From positions 1 through 64,000 of the forward strand of contig NZ_MOWM01000021.1 in the NCBI RefSeq assembly GCF_016082275.1: DNA of 64,000 nucleotides, given 5' to 3'. This DNA comes from Variovorax sp. E3 (lineage in GTDB: Bacteria; Pseudomonadota; Gammaproteobacteria; Burkholderiales; Burkholderiaceae_C). Under the pieces are notes generated by a model, which was not told where the DNA came from, searched no databases, and saw nothing but the letters and a program-made list of their open reading frames with translations. Each line of letters begins with the position of its first letter. The stretch's first letter is position 1. Shown here piece after piece: positions 46,531 to 58,127 of this stretch. A program made the translations under genes and the position numbers.

Positions 46531-47859
46531 TCAGCCCACGCGGTCCTTGCCGGCGATCTGCCGGGGCAGCGCGAACAGGATGAGCACGGCCGCCAGCAGC
46601 GTCACCGCCGCGATCACGTACAGCCCGACCTGCGTGCTGCCCGTCATGTCGTGCACCTTGCCCACCATGTAGGGGCTGATGATGCCGCCCAGGTTGCCCA
46701 CCGAGTTGATCAGCGCAATGCCGCCCGCCGCCGCCGTGCCCGTGAGGAACTTGGGCGGCAGCGTCCAGAACACCGGCAGGCAGCCGATGACACCCACCGC
46801 CGCCACCGTGAGCGCGGCCATGGCCAGCCCGGTCGACGCGCCGAAGTACGCGCTGCAGATGTAGCCCAGCCCGCCCACCGCCACCGTCAGGCCCAGGTGC
46901 CAGCGGCGCTCACCCGAGCGGTCGGAGCTCGCGCCGATCAGCAGCATCGCGATGCCGGCGGCCGCATAGGGAATGGCCGTGAGCAGCCCGATGTTCAGCG
47001 GGTTCGTGATGCCGGTGTTCTTGATGAGCTGCGGCATCCAGAAGGTCAGGCCGTAGAGCCCCATCAGCATGAACATGTAGATCAGGGCCAGCAGCGCGGT
47101 GCCCGGCTGACGCAGCGCCGCCAGGAAGTTGTGCTCGGCCTGGCCGGCCTCGGCATCGACGTTGGCGCGCAGCAGGCGCTTTTCATTGCCGTCGAGCCAC
47201 TTGGCGTCTTCGATGCGGTTGTCCAGCAGCCACAGCACCACCAGCCCCAGCAGCACCGTCGGCAGGCCTTCGAGCAGGAAGAGCCACTGCCATCCGGCCC
47301 AGCCGTTCATGCCCGCGAAGTGCGTCATGATCCAGCCCGCCAGCGGCCCGCCGATGACGCCCGAGATGGCGATCGAGGTCATGAACCACGCGTTGATGCG
47401 CGCGCGCCGCCGCGCCGGAAACCAGTACGTGAAGTACAGGATCACGCCCGGCAGGAAGCCCGCTTCCGCCGCCCCCACCAGAAAGCGCAGCACGTAGAAC
47501 GAGGTCTCCGACTTCACGAACATCATCGCCGTGGAGGCCAGGCCCCAGGTGATCATGATCCGCGCGATCCAGCGCTTGGCGCCCACGCGATGCATGATGA
47601 TGTTGCTGGGCACCTCGAAGATGAAGTAGCCCACGAAGAAGATGCTGGCCCCCAGCCCGTAGGCCGCATCGGACAGGCTCAGGTCGCCCTGCATCTGCAG
47701 CTTGGCGAAGCTGATGTTCACGCGGTCGAAGTACGCGAAGATGAAGCACACGACCAACAGCGGCAGCACGCGCCAGCCGACTTTGCGGTAGATGGCGTCC
47801 TCGGCGGCCGAGCCGCCTGCCAGCGCGCGGGACGCGGCAATGGTGGAGCTGTTGTTCAT
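46531..47859 (-). CDS. MFS transporter, anion:cation symporter (ACS) type
   Basis: A 442-residue 12-helix transporter of the ACS family (D-galactonate/tartrate/phthalate-type). Family signs: FAYFDRVNISFAKLQM at helix 1, GYFIFEVPSNIIMHRVGAKRW, and LRFLVGAAEAGFLPGVILYFTYWFP. Members import organic or sugar acids with protons. It starts at the ATG at 47859, immediately after the SDR stop, and leads into iclR with a 31-bp gap. Confidence 0.9.
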   Translation of the reverse strand: MNNSSTIAASRALAGGSAAEDAIYRKVGWRVLPLLVVCFIFAYFDRVNISFAKLQMQGDLSLSDAAYGLGASIFFVGYFIFEVPSNIIMHRVGAKRWIARIMITWGLASTAMMFVKSETSFYVLRFLVGAAEAGFLPGVILYFTYWFPARRRARINAWFMTSIAISGVIGGPLAGWIMTHFAGMNGWAGWQWLFLLEGLPTVLLGLVVLWLLDNRIEDAKWLDGNEKRLLRANVDAEAGQAEHNFLAALRQPGTALLALIYMFMLMGLYGLTFWMPQLIKNTGITNPLNIGLLTAIPYAAAGIAMLLIGASSDRSGERRWHLGLTVAVGGLGYICSAYFGASTGLAMAALTVAAVGVIGCLPVFWTLPPKFLTGTAAAGGIALINSVGNLGGIISPYMVGKVHDMTGSTQVGLYVIAAVTLLAAVLILFALPRQIAGKDRVG

Positions 47860-47861
47860 GC

Positions 47862-48665
<804 letters not shown>

Positions 48666-48667
48666 TC

Positions 48668-48697
48668 ATGAAATTTTCATTTCATGTATGAAATCAA
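48668..48697. promoter_or_regulatory. Palindromic candidate IclR operator
   Basis: ATTTCATGTATGAAAT (48679-48694) is a perfect inverted repeat. An extra ATGAAAT arm at 48668-48674 forms a second palindrome with the same ATTTCAT. TGAAATCAA (48689-48697) recurs at 48826-48834 just before the divergent ABC permease gene. The 223-bp spacer (48633-48855) holds no gene. Confidence 0.55.
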
Positions 48698-48855
48698 ATG
48701 TACGCCAGCAAAAGACAAATTCACATTGGCAAAAGCCCGCCCAGGGCCCGAATCTCATCGGGATTTACCCGCAGATCGGCGCAAACCCCAACAAGAAACA
48801 AAGACGCCCCTGATAGTCTCAGTTGTGAAATCAAGTTTTATCTAAGAAAACAATC

Positions 48856-49537
48856 TTGAACTACCAGTTCGACTTCGCGCCCGTGCTGGCGCAATGGCCG
48901 CTGCTGCTGGAAGGCGCGTGGACGACCGTGCAGCTGTCCTTCCTGGCCACCGTGCTGGGCTTTGCGCTGGGCACCGTCTGCGCGCTGGGCCGCAACAGCC
49001 GGCATGGCTGGCTGCGCGGCCTGACGGGCGGCTATGTGGAGGCGATCCGCAACACGCCGCTGCTGATCCAGAGCTACTTCCTGATCTTCGGCCTCTCCAG
49101 CGCCGGCGTGACGATGCCGATCATGGTCGCGCGGTGCTCGCGCTGGTGGTGAACATCGGCGCCTACAGCTGCGAAATCATCCGCGCCGGCATCGAGTCGA
49201 TCCACAAGGGCCAGCTCGAGGCAGCCGAGTGCCTGGGGCTGTCCAAGCTGCAGGTGTTCTGGCACGTGATCCTGCGGCCCGCCGTGGAGCGCGTGTACCC
49301 GGCGCTGGCCAGCCAGTTCGTGCTGCTGATGCTGGCCTCCAGCATCATGTCGTCGGTGGGCGCGAAGAGCTCTTCGGCGTGGCCAACCGCATCCAGTCGG
49401 ACACCTTCCGCAACTTCGAGATCTTCATCGTGCTGTGGGTGGTGTACCTGGCGCTGTCGTACGCCATGCGCCTGGGTTTCTGGCTGCTCGGCCTTGTCGT
49501 GTTCCCGCGCCGACGCAAGCTCGGCACGCCGCTTTGA
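48856..49537 (+). CDS. Polar amino acid-type ABC transporter permease (two frameshifts)
   Basis: A GltJ/HisQ-type permease of about 227 residues starting at a TTG (MNYQFDFAPVLAQWPLLLEGA). Two single-base losses break it: about 49130-49131 (GTCGC-GCGGTG should be GTCGCGGCGGTG) and about 49364-49365 (GGCGC-GAAGAG should be GGCGCGGAAGAG). With both restored it reads through VAAVLALVVNIGAYSCEIIRAGIESI, the EAA loop QLEAAECLGLSKLQVFWHVILRPA, and SSVGAEELFGVANRIQSDTFRN. It is the first gene of the divergent transport operon. Confidence 0.85.
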
Positions 49538-49550
49538 AAAGGGCCGCGCC

Positions 49551-50190
49551 ATGACATTCATGCCGGCCGATCACCTCGGCTTTCTCCTGATGGGCGCGTG
49601 GGGCACGGTGCAGCTCTCGGCGCTCGCGTTCGTGGGCGGCGGGCTCATCGGCCTGGCGGTGGCGCTGGCGCGCGTGTCGCCCGTCAAGGCGGTGCGCGTG
49701 GCGGCCGCGGGCTACATCCAGGTCATCCAGGGCACGCCGCTGCTGGTGCTGATGGGCGTGTGCTTCTTCGGGCCCAACATCGCGGGCATCGGCTCGGTGC
49801 CGGCGCTGGTTGCCGCGGCGCTGGCCATCACCGTCTACGCCAGCGCCTTCCTCGGCGAAATCTGGCGCGGCTGCATCCAGGCCGTGCCGCGCGCCCAGTG
49901 GGAGGCGGCCGAATGCCTGGCGCTCACGCGCTGGGAGCGCATGCGCCGCGTGATCCTGCCGCAGGCGCTGCGCATCGCGACGCCGCCCACGGTCGGCTTC
50001 CTGGTGCAGATCATCAAGAACACATCGATCGCGTCGCTGGTGGTCGGCTATGCCGAGCTCTCCTACAACGCCAAGGTGCTGAACAACTCGACCTTCCAGC
50101 CCTTCCTGTACTTCGGGTGCGCGGTGGTTCTCTATTTCATTCTTTGCTACCCGCTCTCGCGATGGAGTCGCGCCCTTGAAAGGAAGCTCA

Positions 50191-50207
<17 letters not shown>
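49551..50207 (+). CDS. Polar amino acid-type ABC transporter permease
   Basis: A 218-residue permease partner with about five helices. The EAA loop is AQWEAAECLALTRWERMRRV followed by ILPQALRIATPP, and NTSIASLVVGYAEL follows. Gene order permease-permease-ATPase-binding protein matches His/Glu/Gln-type importers. The start is an ATG at 49551, 13 bp after the first permease. The 3' end overlaps the ATPase start by 17 bp. Confidence 0.92.
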
Positions 50208-50919
<712 letters not shown>

Positions 50920-50971
50920 GCCGCGTGCGCCCGTCGCTCTTTTTCATTCACACGACACCAGGAGACATTCG

Positions 50972-51793
50972 ATGACCCACTCTCTCTTCGCCCGCCGCCG
51001 CGGCGCCCTGCTTTGTGCGCTCGCACTGGCCCTGCCGCTGGCCTTCGCGGGCACCGCCGCGCATGCCGACCAGCTCGACACCATCACCGCCGCCAAGAAG
51101 ATCCGCATCGCCATCGATCTGGCCGTGCCGCCTTACGGCTTCAAGGACGAAAAGCTCAACGCCACCGGCTCCGACGTCGAGGCCGCGAAGCTGCTGGCCA
51201 AGAGCCTGGGCCTGGAGCTCGAGATCGTGCCGACCACCGGCGCCAACCGCATTCCGTTCCTGCAGACCGACAAGGCCGACATCGTGATCTCGAGCATGTC
51301 GGTCACGCCCGAGCGCGAGAAGGTGGTCGACTTCTCCGTGCCCTACGCCGCCATCCTGGCCGTGGTGGGCGCGCCCAAGAGCATGACCATCACGGGCCCG
51401 GCCGACCTGGCCGGCAAGAAAGTGATTTCGACGCGCGGCACCACCAACGACCAGGAAGTGACCAAGATCCTGCCGGCCGGCGCGCAGATCGTGCGCTTCG
51501 ACGACGACGCCACCTCCATCACCGCCGTGGTGAGCGGGCAGGCCGACATCTTCGCGACCGCGCCGCCGCTCCTGAAGACCATCAACGAGAAGAACCCGGC
51601 CAAGCAGATGGAGCCGAAGTTCACCATGAAGGTCAACATGCTGGCCATCGGCATGCGCAAGAACGAGCCGCGCCTGAAGGCCAAGCTCGACGAGTTCGTG
51701 AAGGCGCAGCTCAAGAGCGGCGAGCTCAACACCATCTACAAGAAGTTCCACGGCGCCGACCTGCCGCCCGACGTGATGCGCAACGCGAGCTGA
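50972..51793 (+). CDS. Periplasmic amino acid-type solute-binding protein
   Basis: A 273-residue SBP of the bacterial extracellular family 3. The signal peptide ends near FAGTAAHA; KIRIAIDLAVPPYGFKDE and DKADIVISSMSVTPEREKVVDFSVPY are the family's ligand-pocket segments, but the usual amino-acid-binding Arg/Asp pattern is not clear enough to name a ligand. GGAG lies 8 bases before the ATG. The adjacent enolase-superfamily gene suggests the ligand is that enzyme's substrate. Confidence 0.9.
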   Translation: MTHSLFARRRGALLCALALALPLAFAGTAAHADQLDTITAAKKIRIAIDLAVPPYGFKDEKLNATGSDVEAAKLLAKSLGLELEIVPTTGANRIPFLQTDKADIVISSMSVTPEREKVVDFSVPYAAILAVVGAPKSMTITGPADLAGKKVISTRGTTNDQEVTKILPAGAQIVRFDDDATSITAVVSGQADIFATAPPLLKTINEKNPAKQMEPKFTMKVNMLAIGMRKNEPRLKAKLDEFVKAQLKSGELNTIYKKFHGADLPPDVMRNAS

Positions 51794-51798
51794 GCACC

Positions 51799-52908
51799 AT
51801 GGCAAAGATCGACCAGGTCGAGATCGCGCAGATCGACATCGCGCCGAAGGTCAAGCGCACCGACGCCATCCAGTCCTTCGTGACGCAGGAGACCGTGATG
51901 GTCACCGTGCGCTGCGACGACGGCTCGGCGGGCACGGGCTACACGTACACCATCGGCACGGGCGGCTCGTCCATCGTGGCGCTCTTGAACGACCACCTCG
52001 CGCCGCGCCTGATCGGGCGCGATCCGCAGCAGTACGAGGCCATCTGGCGCGACCTGTTCTTCCACACGCACGCAACCGCGGTCGGCGCGATCACCAGCCT
52101 GTCGCTGGCGGCCATCGACACCGCGCTGTGGGACCGCAACGCGCGCGCGTCGAACCTGCCGCTGTGGCGCCTGGCGGGCGGTGCGCAGCCGCGCGTGCCG
52201 GTCTACACGACCGAGGGCGGCTGGCTGCACATCGAGCCCGCGCAGCTGGTCGAGCAGACACTCGCGGCCAAGGCCGACGGCTTCCTGGGCGCGAAGATCA
52301 AGGTCGGCAAGCCGCACGTGGCGCAGGACATTGCGCGCCTGTCGGCCGTGCGCGAGGCCGTGGGCGCGGACTTCGAGCTGATGGTCGACGCCAACCAGAG
52401 CTTCACCGTGGCCGAGGCCATTCGCCGCGCGCGCCAGTACGCGCCGCTGGACCTCGCGTGGTTCGAGGAGCCGATGCCGGCCGAGCACGTGCGCGCGCAT
52501 GCGCAGCTGCTGGCGAGCACCACGGTGCCGATCGCGGTGGGCGAGTCGATGTACCACCCGTCGCAGTTCGCCGAATACATCCAGCAGGGCGCCTGCTCGA
52601 TCGTGCAGGCCGACGTGGCGCGCGTGGGCGGCATCACGCCGTGGCTCAAGATCGCGCACCTGGCCGAAGCGCACAACATCGCGATGTGCCCGCACTTCCT
52701 GATGGAGCTGCACGTGAGCCTGTGCGCGGCGGTACCGAATGCGCGCTGGGTCGAGTACATCCCGCAGCTCGACGACCTGACGACGAGCCGCCTGCGCATC
52801 GAGGAAGGCCATGCGGTCGCGCCGGAAACGCCGGGGCTGGGCATCGAGTGGGACGCCGAACAGCTGAGGGCGCGGCGCAAGTTCACGCCGATCGTGGTGC
52901 GCGGCTGA
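51799..52908 (+). CDS. Mandelate racemase/muconate lactonizing enzyme family protein
   Basis: A 369-residue enolase-superfamily enzyme. The KxK base is in FLGAKIKVGK (near residue 165), the metal ligands are in MVDANQS, FEEPM and GESM, and the His base region is CPHFLMELH. The KxK plus His arrangement is that of the mandelate racemase subgroup, which includes racemases and sugar-acid dehydratases. It starts 5 bp after the SBP stop. With the DHRS6-like SDR and the sugar-acid-type MFS nearby, a sugar-acid dehydratase is a fair guess; an amino-acid-derivative racemase would fit the ABC transporter better. Confidence 0.88.
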   Translation: MAKIDQVEIAQIDIAPKVKRTDAIQSFVTQETVMVTVRCDDGSAGTGYTYTIGTGGSSIVALLNDHLAPRLIGRDPQQYEAIWRDLFFHTHATAVGAITSLSLAAIDTALWDRNARASNLPLWRLAGGAQPRVPVYTTEGGWLHIEPAQLVEQTLAAKADGFLGAKIKVGKPHVAQDIARLSAVREAVGADFELMVDANQSFTVAEAIRRARQYAPLDLAWFEEPMPAEHVRAHAQLLASTTVPIAVGESMYHPSQFAEYIQQGACSIVQADVARVGGITPWLKIAHLAEAHNIAMCPHFLMELHVSLCAAVPNARWVEYIPQLDDLTTSRLRIEEGHAVAPETPGLGIEWDAEQLRARRKFTPIVVRG

Positions 52909-52938
52909 AAAGGCGAGAAAGGCGAGAAAGGCCGAGCC

Positions 52939-53373
52939 TCAGTCGGCTTCGAGCAGGCTGCGCAGCGAGCGCAGGTCGCGCGCGATCCAGCCCGCGTCGC
53001 GCTCGAAGGCCGCATCGTCCATGTGCGGCTGGCGCAGCAGCGTGAACTGCAGCTCGCAGGCGTCGGGCGCGATGCCGATCACGCGAAACGGCAGGTAGAC
53101 CTCGGGCACGCCTTCGGGCGCAACCCAGTGGTCGAGCACGCCGAAGTCGTTGCGCGGCGCGAAACGCATGCGGGCGTCGCCGCTCTCGGGCGTGCGCACG
53201 ATCCAGTGGTCGCCGTGCGGCACCAGCGCGCTCCTGGCGAGGCCGCTGGCCCAGTCGGGCAGGCGCTTGGGGTCGGCCGCCAGCACATAGGCGCGGCGCC
53301 ATTCGCAGGCCACGCGCTGCGTGATGACGCGGGACTGCGCGGCCTGGCCGTCTTCATTCGTGGGTTTCATCAT
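52939..53373 (-). CDS. SRPBCC family protein
   Basis: A 144-residue protein with the START/SRPBCC hydrophobic-pocket pattern ([23 protein letters not shown] at the start; [21 protein letters not shown]; long C-terminal helix [19 protein letters not shown]). Such proteins bind small lipophilic molecules. The ATG at 53373 has AGGAG 9 bases upstream. The gene overlaps the end of recX by 20 bp and is read in the same direction, so it is probably co-transcribed with recA-recX. Ligand unknown. Confidence 0.75.
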   Translation of the reverse strand: MMKPTNEDGQAAQSRVITQRVACEWRRAYVLAADPKRLPDWASGLARSALVPHGDHWIVRTPESGDARMRFAPRNDFGVLDHWVAPEGVPEVYLPFRVIGIAPDACELQFTLLRQPHMDDAAFERDAGWIARDLRSLRSLLEAD

Positions 53374-53815
53374 CGAAGTCGCTCCTGAGCACCTTGGACA
53401 CGACAGCGCCCGCAAACCCGCGCGCCATCAGAAATCGCATTTGCCTGGCCCGTTCCTTCGCGTCGGCGGGCGGCGCGTCGAAGCGACGGCGCCAGAGGGC
53501 GGTGGCGCGCGCCACCTCGGTGTCCTGCAGGCCGGCCACCGCCTCGGCGATGGCTTCGGGCGCGATGCCCTTGGCCTGCAGCTCCTGCTTCACCCGCAGC
53601 GCGCCCGAACGGGCCGCGCGCTGGTTGAGCACCGAGGCCACCACGCGCGGTTCGCTGATGAAGTCCTTGGCGGCCAGTTCGTCGAGCGCCTTCGCCAGCG
53701 TGCCGGGCTCTTCTTCATGCCTGGCCAGCTTGCGCTCCAGCTCCGCGCGCGAATGCTCGCGCTGGCTCAGGAGGCGCAGTGCGCGGCCTTTGAGGGACGG
53801 GGCGTTGAATGCCAT
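53354..53815 (-). CDS. recX: Regulatory protein RecX
   Basis: A 153-residue RecX of three tandem three-helix repeats ([20 protein letters not shown] at the start, [31 protein letters not shown]). RecX blocks RecA filament extension and tunes the SOS response. The ATG at 53815 gives the family length; the frame upstream has no support. It lies 54 bp after recA on the same strand, the usual arrangement. Confidence 0.93.
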   Translation of the reverse strand: MAFNAPSLKGRALRLLSQREHSRAELERKLARHEEEPGTLAKALDELAAKDFISEPRVVASVLNQRAARSGALRVKQELQAKGIAPEAIAEAVAGLQDTEVARATALWRRRFDAPPADAKERARQMRFLMARGFAGAVVSKVLRSDFDDETHE

Positions 53816-53869
53816 GCGGGGTCGATCGCTCGCTCGCACGGCCCCGCGAAGCGCCGCGCTCGGCAGGGC

Positions 53870-54976
<1,107 letters not shown>

Positions 54977-55039
54977 GTGGAAACTCCTTGAAAATCAACG
55001 GTTTGTGTTGGGTTTCATCCATCTGCTTTTAATCACAGG

Positions 55040-55084
55040 CTGGATGCTTGAACAGTAGTGTAGGGGCTCATGGATTCGAGTAAA
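55040..55084 (-). promoter_or_regulatory. recA promoter with LexA-like SOS box
   Basis: On the minus strand -35 TTTACT (55084-55079), 16 bases, -10 TACACT (55062-55057), then CTGTTCAAGCATCCAG (55055-55040), which matches CTGT-N8-ACAG with one mismatch. The box covers the expected transcription start, a normal repressor position. Confidence 0.65.
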
Positions 55085-55121
55085 CCCATTTTTTGGTCAG
55101 TTTGCTTTACCATTTGCCGCC

Positions 55122-55607
55122 ATGGCCGAAGCCGCTTTCCCGACCGATCCCGACGCCTGGCGGCAAACCCACCTGGGCCGCCTGCTGGGCCATGCAATGC
55201 GCCGCTTCGACGCGCGCGTGCTCGAGCTGATGGCGCACGACGTCGACGTGCCGCTGGCCCTGTCGAACCTCGCGGCACGCGCGCAGGTGAGCGCGGCGCA
55301 CATCCACATCACGCGGCACCTGGCGCGCGAGGGCTCGCGCCTCACCGAGCTGGCCGAACGCGCCGGCATGACCAAGCAGGCCATGGGCGCGCTGGTCGAC
55401 CAGTGCGAGGCCTGGGGGCTGGTCACGCGCGGGCCCGACGCGCTGGACGCGCGGGCGCGGCGCGTGCTGTTCACGGCCGACGGGCTGGCCTGGCTCGACG
55501 CCTTCCGCAGCGCGGTGACGCAGGCCGAGCGCGAGTTCAGAAGCAGCGTCGGCAACGACATCGCCACCGTGGTAACCATCGGACTCGAAGCCTATACGGC
55601 GGGCTAG
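55122..55607 (+). CDS. MarR family transcriptional regulator
   Basis: A 161-residue winged-helix regulator. The DNA-binding part is SRLTELAERAGMTKQAMGALVDQCEAWGLVTRGPD (split here at about residues 70-105), with the wing ARARRVLFTADG. It shares a 145-bp divergent spacer with recA. No obvious target gene is adjacent; the two-component genes follow after 73 bp. The ligand is unknown. Confidence 0.85.
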   Translation: MAEAAFPTDPDAWRQTHLGRLLGHAMRRFDARVLELMAHDVDVPLALSNLAARAQVSAAHIHITRHLAREGSRLTELAERAGMTKQAMGALVDQCEAWGLVTRGPDALDARARRVLFTADGLAWLDAFRSAVTQAEREFRSSVGNDIATVVTIGLEAYTAG

Positions 55608-55680
55608 ACTCCCAAGAGAGACAAATGTGAACGGCGCCGGTGGGGCGCCCGACACCCGAAACAGGCCGGAGGTGGCGCAT

Positions 55681-56352
55681 ATGCGGATTCTGATTGCCGA
55701 AGACGACCAGGTGCTGGCCGATGCCCTGCTGCGCAGCCTGCGCACCTCGGGCGCGGCGGTCGACCACGTGGCGAACGGCTCGCAGGCCGACACCGCGCTC
55801 ATGACCCACGACGAGTTCGACCTGCTGATCCTCGACCTCGGGCTGCCGAGCCTGCACGGCATCGAGATCCTGAAGCGCCTGCGCGCGCGCGGCTCGCAAC
55901 TGCCTGTGCTGGTGCTCACGGCGGCCGACAGCGTGGAAGAGCGCGTCAAGGGCCTGGACCACGGCGCCGACGACTACATGGCCAAGCCCTTCAGCCTGCA
56001 GGAGCTGGAAGCGCGCGTGCGCGCCCTCACGCGGCGCGGCATGGGCACCACCAGCAACACCATCCGCCACGGCCCGCTGGTGTACGACCAGGGCGGCCGC
56101 GTGGCTACCATCGACGGCAAGATGGTCGAGCTGTCGGCGCGCGAGCTCGGCCTGCTCGAAGTGCTGCTGCAGCGCGCCGGCCGGCTGGTGAGCAAGGACC
56201 AGCTGGTCGACCGCCTCTGCGAATGGGGCGAGGAGGTGAGCCTGAACGCCATCGAGGTGTACATCCACCGCCTGCGCAAGAAGATCGAGAAGGGCCCGGT
56301 GCGTATCGCGACGGTGCGCGGGCTGGGCTATTGCCTCGAAAAGATCCAGTGA
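55681..56352 (+). CDS. OmpR/TctD-type response regulator
   Basis: A 223-residue response regulator. Receiver domain: acidic pair EDD (7-9), phospho-acceptor Asp52 in LLILDLGLPS, Lys in DYMAKPFS. Winged-helix output domain with VELSARELGLLEVLL and VSLNAIEVYIHRLRKKI. The ATG at 55681 begins exactly at the receiver strand MRILIAED. It pairs with the kinase gene 67 bp downstream. Confidence 0.93.
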   Translation: MRILIAEDDQVLADALLRSLRTSGAAVDHVANGSQADTALMTHDEFDLLILDLGLPSLHGIEILKRLRARGSQLPVLVLTAADSVEERVKGLDHGADDYMAKPFSLQELEARVRALTRRGMGTTSNTIRHGPLVYDQGGRVATIDGKMVELSARELGLLEVLLQRAGRLVSKDQLVDRLCEWGEEVSLNAIEVYIHRLRKKIEKGPVRIATVRGLGYCLEKIQ

Positions 56353-56419
56353 CGGCGACGCGCCCGGCAAGGCCGCCGCGCGCGCGCAGCGACGCCGGCG
56401 CGCCGGAGGACTCGGTGCG

Positions 56420-57861
56420 ATGAAGCTCTTCCAGCGCGCGCAGCGCTCCCTGTTCGGCGAAATCCTCGACTGGATGCTCACGCCGCTGCTGCTGCTGGTG
56501 CCGGTGAGCATCGGCGTCACGTGGCTGGTGGCGCAGGGCATTGCCAACGCGCCCTTCGACCGCGCGCTCGAGCACAACGTGAAGGCGCTGGCCGAGCTGG
56601 TCACGGTGAAGGACGGACAGACGCAATTCGTGCTGTCGCAGTCGGCGCGCGAGATCCTGCGGGCCGACGACGCCGGCCACGTGTACTACCAGTTGCTCGA
56701 CGGCCACGGCACGCTGCAAAGCGGCGAACGCGACATTCCGCAGCCCGGCCTCGACGAGCCGCTGCCGCCCAACCAGGTGTTCCTGCACAACAGCGACGTG
56801 CACGGCCTGCCGGTGCGCGTGGCCTCGATGTGGATCGCCAGCGGCAGCGACGACGTGTCGCCCTCGCTGCTGCAGCTGGCGGAGACGCGCGAGAAGCAGT
56901 CGGTGCTGGCGGCCGAGATCATCAAGGGCGTGCTGCTGCCGCAGTTCGCGATCCTGCCGCTGGCGGTGCTGCTGATCTGGCTGGCGCTGGTGCGCGGAAT
57001 CAAGCCGCTGTCGGTGGTGGAGGCGCGCATCCGCGAACGCCGCCCCGGCGACCTGAGCCCGCTCGACGAGTCGTCGGTGCCGCTGGAGGTGGTGCCGCTG
57101 GTGTCTTCGGTGAACGAGCTGCTCGACAAGCTCAACGACTCCATCGGCACGCAGAAGCGCTTCCTGGCCGACGCGGCGCACCAGCTCAAGACGCCGCTCG
57201 CGGGCCTGCGCATGCAGGCCGACCTGGCGCAGCGCGAGGGCGCCAACGCCGACGAGCTGAAGCAGTCGCTCAAGCAGATCGGCCGCGCCAGCAAGCGCGC
57301 CACGCACACGGTGAACCAGCTGCTGTCGCTGGCGCGCGCCGAGGGCAACAGCGCCAACGTGCACCACCAGCCCTGCGACCTCGCGCGGCTGACCATCGAA
57401 GTGGTGCGCGAGGCCGTGCCGCGCGCATCGAGAAGCGCATCGACCTGGGCTACGACGGCGCCGAGGCGGGCGCGCCGGGCGTGATGTTCGACGGCAACCA
57501 GACGCTGCTGAAAGAGCTGGTGCGCAACCTGGTCGACAACGCACTCAACTACACGCCCTCGACACCGGAGCGCCCCGGCCTGATCACCGTGCGCGTGCTG
57601 GCCGACCCCTTCGGTCACGTGCTGCTGCTGCAGGTGGAGGACAACGGCCCCGGCATTGCCGAAGCCGACCGCGAGCTGGTGTTCGAGCCCTTCTACCGCG
57701 TGCTCGGCAACGAGGCCGACGGCTCGGGACTGGGCCTGCCGATCGTGCGCGAGATCGCGAACCAGCACCGCGCGCAGGTGAAGCTGGAAGACGCGCATCC
57801 CGGCAAGCATCCGCCGGGGGCGCTGTTCACGGTGCGTTTCGAAAGCGAAACGGCCGCTTGA
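56420..57861 (+). CDS. TctE/QseC-like sensor histidine kinase (one frameshift)
   Basis: A 480-residue membrane kinase if one base is restored at about 57421-57427 (CCGCGCGCATCGAG lacks one G or C), which joins VVREAVPR to IEKRIDLGYDG. Helix 1 is LTPLLLLVPVSIGVTWLV, then a periplasmic 2CSK_N-type sensor (about 40-165), helix 2 LPLAVLLIWLALV, HAMP-like linker, H-box DAAHQLKTPLAGL (His254), N-box ELVRNLVDNALNYT, and G-boxes VEDNGPGI and DGSGLGLPI. TctE-type kinases sense tricarboxylates; a Bug-family binding protein lies 4.8 kb away. Confidence 0.9.
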
Positions 57862-57879
57862 GCGGGCCGGCCGCCAGGC

Positions 57880-58122
57880 TCAGGGGGCCGGTGCCGCAGG
57901 CGCAGCAGGGGCAGTGGGCGCGGCAGGCGCAGCGGACGCCGCCGCCTTCACGTCCTTGCGGATCTGCAGCCACTCGGGCCGGATCTGCCGCGCCAGCCGC
58001 TGCGGCTCGCGCTCGTTGAGCCCCGCCGGCGCCAGGCCGAAGCCGACCAGGTCGCCGCGCGCCCACAGGAAGTAGCCCGCGTTGGCCAGCAGCAGAACAA
58101 CAAGAAGCAGGCGCAGCTTCAT
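57880..58122 (-). CDS. Short membrane-anchored protein, likely SPOR-protein remnant
   Basis: An 80-residue protein with one N-terminal helix (LLLVVLLLANAGYFLWARG), a short segment EPQRLARQIRPEWLQI and an Ala/Pro tail. Burkholderiales genomes often have a SPOR-domain protein with this same start and the EPQRLARQI segment directly after birA; here the SPOR domain is missing and only 18 bp remain before the convergent kinase stop. It starts 5 bp after birA. Whether the short form works is unknown. Confidence 0.6.
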   Translation of the reverse strand: MKLRLLLVVLLLANAGYFLWARGDLVGFGLAPAGLNEREPQRLARQIRPEWLQIRKDVKAAASAAPAAPTAPAAPAAPAP

Positions 58123-58127
58123 AAGAT

